Below are positions 57,950 through 64,000 of a DNA stretch of 64,000 bases, one piece after another. Origin of the DNA: Anisodus tanguticus (Eukaryota > Streptophyta > Magnoliopsida > Solanales > Solanaceae); contig CM067559.1 in the NCBI GenBank assembly GCA_034509755.1, positions 20,070,501 through 20,134,500 of the forward strand. Direction: 5' to 3'. The translations under genes and the position numbers were made by a program. Within the stretch, counting starts at the first letter, position 1; each line of letters starts with the position of its first letter. Below the pieces are notes generated by a model. That model saw only the letters and a program-made list of their open reading frames with translations, was not told the DNA's origin and made no database searches.

Positions 57950-59180
57950 TCGTTATTGGACAAGTGGCACTTGGAACAACCCCTAGTTCCTTCAGGAACT
58001 TAGTATCGCGACAACTTTTTTACCAGCTTCCGATCCAGCAATGTACTCAGCTTCAGTTGTCGAATCAGCAGTTGTAGCTTGCTTGGAACTTTTCCAACTC
58101 ACTACCCCACTATTGAAATTGAAGGCATATCCAGATTGAGACTTGAAGTCATCAAGATCTGTCTGAAAACTAGCATCAGTGTACCTAGTACATACTAGAT
58201 TTTATTGTCCACCATAGACTAAGAAATATTCTTTAATTCGTCTAAGATACTTAAGAATATTCTTGACTGCTTTTCAGTGTTCTTCCCCATGATTCTGCTG
58301 GAATTTGCAAGTCATACTAAGTGCATAGGCCACATCTGGCCTCGTACATGTCATGACATACATGATAGTTCCTATAGCTGAAGCATATGGGATTCTTTTC
58401 ACGCGTTTAAGTTCTGCAACAGTAGAAAGACTATCCTTCTTTGATAACTTGATGCCTTGACCCATAGGAAGACTTCCCTTCTTGGAGTTTTCCATAGAGA
58501 ATCGTCTTAGCACTTTGTCTATGTATATGGACTGTGACAGCCCCAACAATCTATTAGGATTATCTCTATAGATCCTAATTCCAATAATGTAGCAGGCTTC
58601 ACCCAAGTCCTTCATCATAAAGGTGTTGGATAACCATTCCTTGACTGATTACATGATAGTCTTATTGTCTCCCATTATTAATATGTCATCTACATATATA
58701 ACAATGAAGACAATACTCCATTCCTTGCTCTTACTATAAACACAGGGATCTTCTTTGCTTCTAGCAAAGTCAAACGATTTGACTGCTTTGTCAAAACAAA
58801 TATTCCAACTCCTTGAGGCTTGCTTAAGTCCATAAATGGACTTCTGTAGCTTGCATACTGCTTTGGGCTTAGTCTTGGATGTAAAACCCTCAGGTTGTAT
58901 CATATACACCTCCTCAATTAGATTACCATTGAGGAAGGCAGTTTTAACATCCATTTGCCAAATGTCATAATCATAGTATGTGGCTATTGCAAGCAAAATC
59001 CGATTGGACTTAATTTTTGCAATAGGTGAAAAGGTTTCATCATAATGGACCCTAGGCCGTTGATTATAACCTTTAGCCACCAATCTTGCCTTATAAGTCT
59101 GTACCTTGCCATATGCATTAATCTTCTACTTGAAGACCCATTTGCATCCTATGGGTCTAACCCTTGTTGGAAAATAAGTT
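57950..59180 (-). pseudogene. copia RT and RNase H of the large element
   Basis: The RT piece 58649-59083 is open with VAKGYNQRPRVHYDETFSPI, IWQMDVKTAFLNGNLIEEVY, YGLKQASRSWN and intact VIYVDDILIMGD. The next piece (58274-58618) has DLGEACYIIGIRIYRD and YASAIGTIMYVMTCTRPDVA. RNase H continues to about 57950 with DASFQTDLDDFKSQSGY and STTEAEYIAGSEAGKK. Stops separate the pieces, but the RT active site is kept. Confidence 0.88.
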
Positions 59181-59211
59181 CCAAACTTGATTAATGTACT
59201 TCGAGTCCATA

Positions 59212-59896
59212 TTAGATTTCATGGCTTCTTTCCATCTCTGCGATCAAGTCTAACATATCTTCGTTGTAGGTTGTAGATTCATCATCATCAGGAATATCCA
59301 TCTCATCGTGTGTTTCAACAAGGAGATTAAGTCTTTCAGGCGGACGATGAGTCCTAGTGGTCCTACGGAATTGATTATTCTGCGTTTCATCATTTGTTGT
59401 ATTCTGATTGTGAGGTCTTTGTGTGCTGAAAAATCCACCACCTTGAGAGCTTTCAGGAATGTCATTTTCATGTATTTCCTGGATGGAATGATGTACAAAC
59501 ATTGTATCATCTTCCATTAGTTGTGTATGATAGCATGGTATTTCTGAACTATCTCTCACAACACTCCCACTGGCTGAAGGGCATACTCTAAGTACCCAAT
59601 CTTCACCAAATACTCCCACTGAATCCTTGTTTAGGTCATTTGACAAGGGTTTGACTTCTGTGTTATCTTGTGGTTCTTGAATTTCTTCAAGTTCTATCTT
59701 ATTTGCAGCTCTGTTCCTTGTAGACATAGTCTTCTTCAAGGAAAGTTGCATTTCTGGAAACAATGACCTTATGTTCTCCAGGAAGATAGAAATAGTATCC
59801 CTTAGTTTCCTTTGGGTACCCCACAAAATAATGTTTCTCACTTTTAGATTCCAACTTATCAGTAAGCGTCTTCATTACATATGCAGGGCACCCCAA
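59212..59896 (-). pseudogene. copia integrase-to-RT linker
   Basis: The end of integrase (59699-59896) reads KLESKSEKHYFVGYPKETKG and HKVIVSRNATFLEEDY. The linker (59212-59841) is acidic and polar, with ELEEIQEPQDNTE and RTTRTHRPPERLNLLVETHD. Linkers of this kind vary widely in copia elements. It ends near the RT N-terminal region, where a further break lies. Confidence 0.8.
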
Positions 59897-60405
59897 GGTC
59901 GCATGTGTTTAAGTGTTGGCTTCTTGCCATTCCATATCTCATATGGAGTTTTTTCTACTGACTTTGAAGGAACCCTATTCAGAATATAAATTGAGCTTTG
60001 CAATGCATAACCCCAAAGGTATGTTGGTAGAGTTGAGAAACTCATCATGGATCTAACCATATCTAATAGGGTTCGATTTCTCATTACAGCAACACCATTC
60101 ATTTATGGCGTTCCAGGAGGTGTCCACTGTGATTGGACTCCACGAAGCTTCAAGTAATCTAGAAATTCTTTACTTAAGTATTCACTTCCTCGATATGATC
60201 GATGGGTCTTGATACTTGTTTCAAGTTGCTTCTCTACTTCTGACTTGTACTCCTTGAATTTCTCAAAGGCTTCGGACTTGTGTTTCATAAGATACACATG
60301 CCCAAACCTTGTGAAATTGTCTGTAAAAGTGATGAAGTAAGGGAAGCCTCCCTTAGCTTGAACTGAAAATGGCCCACATACATCAGTATGGACCAACTCA
60401 AGCAC
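59875..60405 (-). pseudogene. copia integrase core with catalytic residues lost
   Basis: The core begins LELVHTDVCGPFSVQAKGG with the first catalytic Asp. Where the family normally has SDRGGEY, this copy has SYRGSEY (Asp to Tyr). After a stop near 60105 the third region reads NGVAVMRNRTLLDMVRSMM, where the usual Glu of NGVSERRN is absent. With two of three acidic residues gone it could not catalyse integration. Confidence 0.8.
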
Positions 60406-60414
60406 CTCTTTGGC

Positions 60415-61029
60415 TCACACACCTTTCCTAGAAAGTGGATTGATTGTCATCTTTCCTCTCAAGCAAGATTCACAGTTAACATAGGACTTCAAGTCAAATG
60501 GTTCCAGGTAGTCTAACTTTTTTAATCTTGCTATCCTTGATTCATTGATGTGACCAAGTCTACAGTGCCATAAGTAGGTGGGATTTCTTAGATTACTTAT
60601 CTTAGTTAGTTTATTTTGCACATTGAAAATTTCATGACTACAGTTTAGAACATACAAACCATCCATAAGTGGAGCATTTCCACAAACAAAACCATTAAAA
60701 CACAGTATATAACTGCCATTGGCAATAAATGAGGAAAACCCCTCAGTGTCTAATACTGGGATAGAAATAATATTCCTCGTCAACGAGGGAACAAAACAAC
60801 AATTATTTAGTTCTAAACAAAATCCTGAAGGTAAATCTAATTTATAAGTTCCCACGCGTTCAACATCTACATGTGCTCCATTTCCAACGCACAGGTCTAC
60901 CTCCCAAGGTCCAGCCTTTCTGTTGTCAATCAGACCCTGCACATTATTACAAATGAGTGAGCCACATGCGGTTTCCAATACCCAACAGTGAGAGTTATTT
61001 ATAGACATATTTATCTCAATGACAAACAC
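60415..61029 (-). pseudogene. copia protease and integrase zinc region
   Basis: The protease begins near 60990 with WVLETACGSLICNN. Copia proteases normally have Asp at the Glu position, so the catalytic residue appears replaced. It continues with VGNGAHVDVERVGTYKLDLP and NNCCFVPSLTRNIISI. The integrase zinc-binding region follows: WHCRLGHINESRIARLKK and CESCLRGKMTINP, with His and Cys pairs intact. The frame is open throughout. Confidence 0.82.
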
Positions 61030-61215
61030 ACCTTGTCCAGTAGATCCAGGAGCACCTAGTGCTTTGCCTCCTCTTGGAGTTGTGCAGTCCTTCTTCTAGT
61101 TGAGGCACACATCCGAAGCTACCTTTGCCTTCTTCTGAACACCCACTCTAGGTTTCATAACTGTAGGTGCAGCAACTATCTTACCCTTCTTCTTCTGCAT
61201 GTTCTTACCCTTGGG

Positions 61216-61851
61216 TTAGAACTTGCTAGAAGAGCCCACCATGAGCACATCTTTACCTTTAGAGGTAGATGATTCAAAGGTCTTTAACATGTTGTGAATC
61301 TCTGGAAGTCTTGCCTTGGTCCCATTCATATTGAAGTTCATAATGAAATTCTCAAATGAATCAGGAAGTGAATTCAAGATTAGGTTGACAGAGACATTTA
61401 TAGGAAACTTCGTTCCAATCAAAGCCAACCTTTCTATCAGCCCAATCATCTTCAGAACATGCGCTGACACTTGATCGCTTTCATTTAGCTTACATTTGTA
61501 AAGGTCTCTCAATAGTTCATACTACATTGTGAGTCATAGAGACTCTTCAAGTGTTCTAGCATTTCGTTGGGGCCCATGTTTTCATGTTGCCTCTGTAAAT
61601 CTACAGTCATAGAGGATAATATTACACACTGTGCCGAGGTAGCATTGTCTAGATGTTTCTGATAAGCCACCTTGTCAAACAGGGCATACTTAGCAGAGTT
61701 TTTCAGCAGGGACTGTAGGGAACATTGTGTCTAACACATACTCAATTATTTCTTGTCTTAACACCAATCACAGATTTCTTAACCAGTCAGGGTAATTTGC
61801 TCCAGTCAGCTTGTTTGTCTCGACCAATATTTTCAGTGATAGATTCGACAT
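61216..61851 (-). pseudogene. copia gag of the large element, broken
   Basis: It starts at the ATG at 61851 (MSNLSLKILVETNKLTGANY, PDWLRNL), typical of this copia gag type, but a stop follows within about 25 codons. The open C-terminal part (61216-61512) has CKLNESDQVSAHVLKMIGLI and NLILNSLPDSFENFIMNFNM. A zinc knuckle is not obvious in the 61030-61215 stretch, which is Lys-rich. Confidence 0.8.
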
Positions 61852-63376
61852 TTTGTATAAACTGAAGATGTGGATAGACTTGAAATTAAACTCTAATATA
61901 ATTTCTATTGTACACATTCGTTAACTAATTAACATGGACTTTAGTTTAATTAGCTCCCACTATTTTAACATACTCTGAGACTCCATGGAAGAATACATAC
62001 TCATATTAAATATGGTCATAATGGGCCAAGATCCAGGTTCATGCTATCTCCGTGTTTGCTGTGGCTGACATCTTCAACAGCATAACCTGGTAGGTCTCCA
62101 AATCAATTACAAATAATTTGTAACTCTTGTTTGAATGAATATTCTAAACAATCGATCTACATCCCTCGACTTATCCGACATTGTGGCGCCAAGATAGCCT
62201 AGCAAGTCAACCCCGTTATGCGACTGCAATTATGTATCTAAGTGAGTTTTGCCTTACAGAGCAAACACTGTGGTGTAAATACTTATGAAGGTTTATCACC
62301 CACTTCTACATTTGACATGCATCTATGAAAGAGTCTGAGTCCTCGTAGACTTAGAGAAAATGTTGTGGCATAAATACTCATCTCGCCGAAAATGATTTTG
62401 CACTATAATCTATTATAACGGATGACACATTTATTTTAAATGAGACTTGTATTAAATTTTGGGGCACATTTTAATTCAGGGTTTTAACCAAGATCAACTC
62501 TAGTATGTTATATCAAATATAACATCTTAATTATCATGTAAAGTCTATTAAGCACTTATTGGGTACCACTTGTCCAAACATGATATTAAGAGGTTTAAAC
62601 ACATACTGGGTGGCGCCTACCCAGACAGTTATTTGCGGACATTATTCTAGTAATTTAAATGATAAATAATTTGATATTTAGCATATAAACAGTACACTTA
62701 TCAAATAATATACTTTAGAATAATAATTGTGGGTTAAACATTTTTTTTGGACCGATGGGGCCGCAACGCTAATCATTAGAGCCGTGGCCCTTGTGAGACA
62801 GAAGCCGAAATTCTGCTTCTACAGTGCATTAGCGCCGGCGACGCTCCACCATGGAGCCGCAGCACCGCCTGAAAATGAAGCTTTTAATCGCGGATTTCAG
62901 ATAGGAGCCGTAACCCCTGCCTGTCACTGTGACTGGCGCCGCGACGCTCCACCATGGAGCCGCAGCACCGCCTGAAAACCCTAAAAGTCATCGCGCTGCC
63001 TACGTCCATACAGAACATTTCCGTGTTGATTTTCTAAAAATCGTCCAAACCCTAAATCTAATTTAGGGATCAGATCACAGATCCTTTATCATCACCCACC
63101 ATTATCAATAACGCACATATCGACCATCATACATTCCTACCCGTTCTTTGTCGTGCACCATGTTCGCAATAAATCGGTTATCTGTACTTGGCTTAGTTTG
63201 AGTTAGAACGGAATGACTTCCTCGATTTAGTGTAGGTGATAATTTAGGATGATACCAACAATGTTAATTGTTCGGTCAAGATGTGTAGGATTTCAAGAAG
63301 CCTTGTTTTAATCCAATTTTATGTTTAACCCATATTATTATTTCATTCAATTGTTATATAGCCATTGAACCAGTCT
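61852..63376 (-). other. Leader of the large copia between PBS and gag
   Basis: About 1.5 kb with no supported gene. It contains a GC-rich block at 62745-63000 with an exact-looking duplication (62838-62875 and 62941-62978). A short plus-strand ORF over this block is probably chance. Confidence 0.6.
62838..62978. repeat. Direct repeat of 38 bp in a GC-rich leader block
   Basis: GCGACGCTCCACCATGGAGC followed by CGCAGCACCGCCTGAAAA occurs at 62838-62875 and 62941-62978, 103 bases apart. Nearby variants of GAGCCGYRRC occur at about 62780 and 62906. Confidence 0.9.
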
Positions 63377-63390
63377 GGGCTCTGATACCA
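63377..63390 (-). other. Primer binding site of the large copia, initiator-Met tRNA type
   Basis: On the minus strand TGGTATCAGAGCCC starts one base from the LTR end at 63392. It fits the 3' end of plant initiator tRNA-Met exactly over the core. Confidence 0.88.
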
Positions 63391-63391
63391 C

Positions 63392-64000
63392 TGTAGGGTT
63401 TTATTGGGTTCAAAACACATAAGTAGATACATCGGAATTTTAAATTTTTGTTCTACTTACCCCAACAATTTCTTCTGGTATGATTATATGACAATCAAAA
63501 CCTGTAACATAAAACAAGAACACTTACATGCTGTAATATCAGGAGTCTTACTAAAGGGTGGACACGCGATTCCCTTTTTGACTATAAGCACAATGCTACG
63601 GTGTATTCCTCTATCAAGAAAGCCAGGTAATATTGACAGAGGTTTGAGAGAGTTTTATCCTAGACTCTAAGTCTAGAATTACTTTGTATAATAAGTGTAT
63701 TTAATAACAATGAGGTTGTGCTGTATTTATAGTTAAAATTAGGTCACAAATTAGATTAGGGTTGGGCTCTAAGCCTAGCCCAAAAATTGAGGTGCAGTGG
63801 GCTAGTCAGACTGGCCCACTACATGGTCGGCACCGCGGCGCATTACATCAATAAAGTTTTCTCATTTTTCGTTTAATATATATATATATATATTCAGCAC
63901 ATTAAATCCAAAATCCAATTTTGACTTTAATTAAATAATTTCCATCTAATAGAAATTATCCCATAGTTATTATCAATTTAAATATCTCGATTTCAAATCG
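63392..64000 (-). repeat. 5' LTR of the large copia, partial
   Basis: It matches 55999 onwards of the 3' LTR with scattered substitutions and indels (for example a GACAGAGGTTTG segment near 63634 that the other LTR lacks, and a shorter TA run). The rest is beyond the window. Confidence 0.88.

Larger units (their letters stand above)
55999..64000 (-). mobile_element. Large Ty1/copia retrotransposon, 5' LTR cut by window end
   Basis: On the minus strand: 5' LTR (from 63392 rightwards), PBS (63377-63390), GC-rich leader, gag, protease, integrase, RT, RNase H, polypurine tract (GTGGGAG near 57696-57702) and a 3' LTR (55999-57693). The LTRs are clearly related but diverged by several percent by eye, with indels, so the insertion is older than the one in the EXS gene. 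The layout fits a Tnt1/Tork-type copia. Confidence 0.88.

Noticed and set aside
62727..62975. 82-codon plus-strand ORF
   Set aside because: It runs over the duplicated GC-rich leader block of the large copia on the non-coding strand and has no recognisable motif.
63377..63390. tRNA-like match (TGGTATCAGAGC)
   Set aside because: This and similar sites at 3700 and 38150 are primer binding sites next to LTRs, not tRNA genes.

Overview
The window is plant nuclear DNA, most probably from a Solanaceae species. It has one intron-rich plant gene, LTR retrotransposons primed by initiator-Met tRNA, a caulimovirid-type endogenous pararetrovirus, and a SINE tail typical of the Solanaceae TS family. No rRNA, tRNA, CRISPR or prokaryotic feature was seen. 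Almost all other coding sequence is decayed transposable element. Lineage names come from recognised motifs and layout, not from a database search.

Layout. 1-~6000: a Ty3/gypsy element on the minus strand, cut by the window edge (pol, gag, an extra ORF upstream of gag, PBS, long LTR). ~6000-7265: a gypsy LTR piece with a 31-bp tandem array. 7266-8915: a minus-strand Ty1/copia RT-RNase H fragment. ~8925-13200: a plus-strand chromovirus-like gypsy element with many nonsense codons and a 3' LTR. 13205-13527: another gypsy LTR fragment. 13528-19950: a plus-strand, 5'-truncated SIRE/Maximus-like copia element with an env-position ORF and a complete 3' LTR. 20690-23640: a decayed minus-strand plant-mobile-domain (PP7-long-form-like) gene with a tandem array at its 5' side. 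24547-25050: a MITE and a local duplication.

27530-38732 is the only intact host gene I can support. It is a 13-exon EXS (ERD1/XPR1/SYG1) membrane protein of 468 aa on the plus strand. Intron 9 holds a short TS-type SINE tail. Intron 12 holds a complete antisense Ty1/copia insertion (33601-38369, 207-bp LTRs differing at one base, 5-bp target duplication).

40640-53204 is a nest. An older copia of the same family as the intronic one (5' LTR at 53052-53204, minus strand) is split in the linker between integrase and RT by about 8.7 kb of endogenous pararetrovirus. The viral DNA is two different copies head to head: a minus-strand RT-RNase H-ORF2 part (41697-43503) and a plus-strand part running from movement protein through capsid, protease, RT, RNase H and ORF2 to the promoter and leader (~43569-50455). 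The order, with a separate last ORF of unknown function, resembles florendovirus-type EPRVs. All main viral frames carry breaks.

53205-55998 holds SINE and MITE remains. 55999-64000 is a large minus-strand Ty1/copia element (1695-bp 3' LTR; 5' LTR cut by the window end) whose protease and integrase catalytic residues are largely lost.

The genes do not form a pathway. The window shows layered insertion around one conserved membrane-protein gene that still reads as functional.
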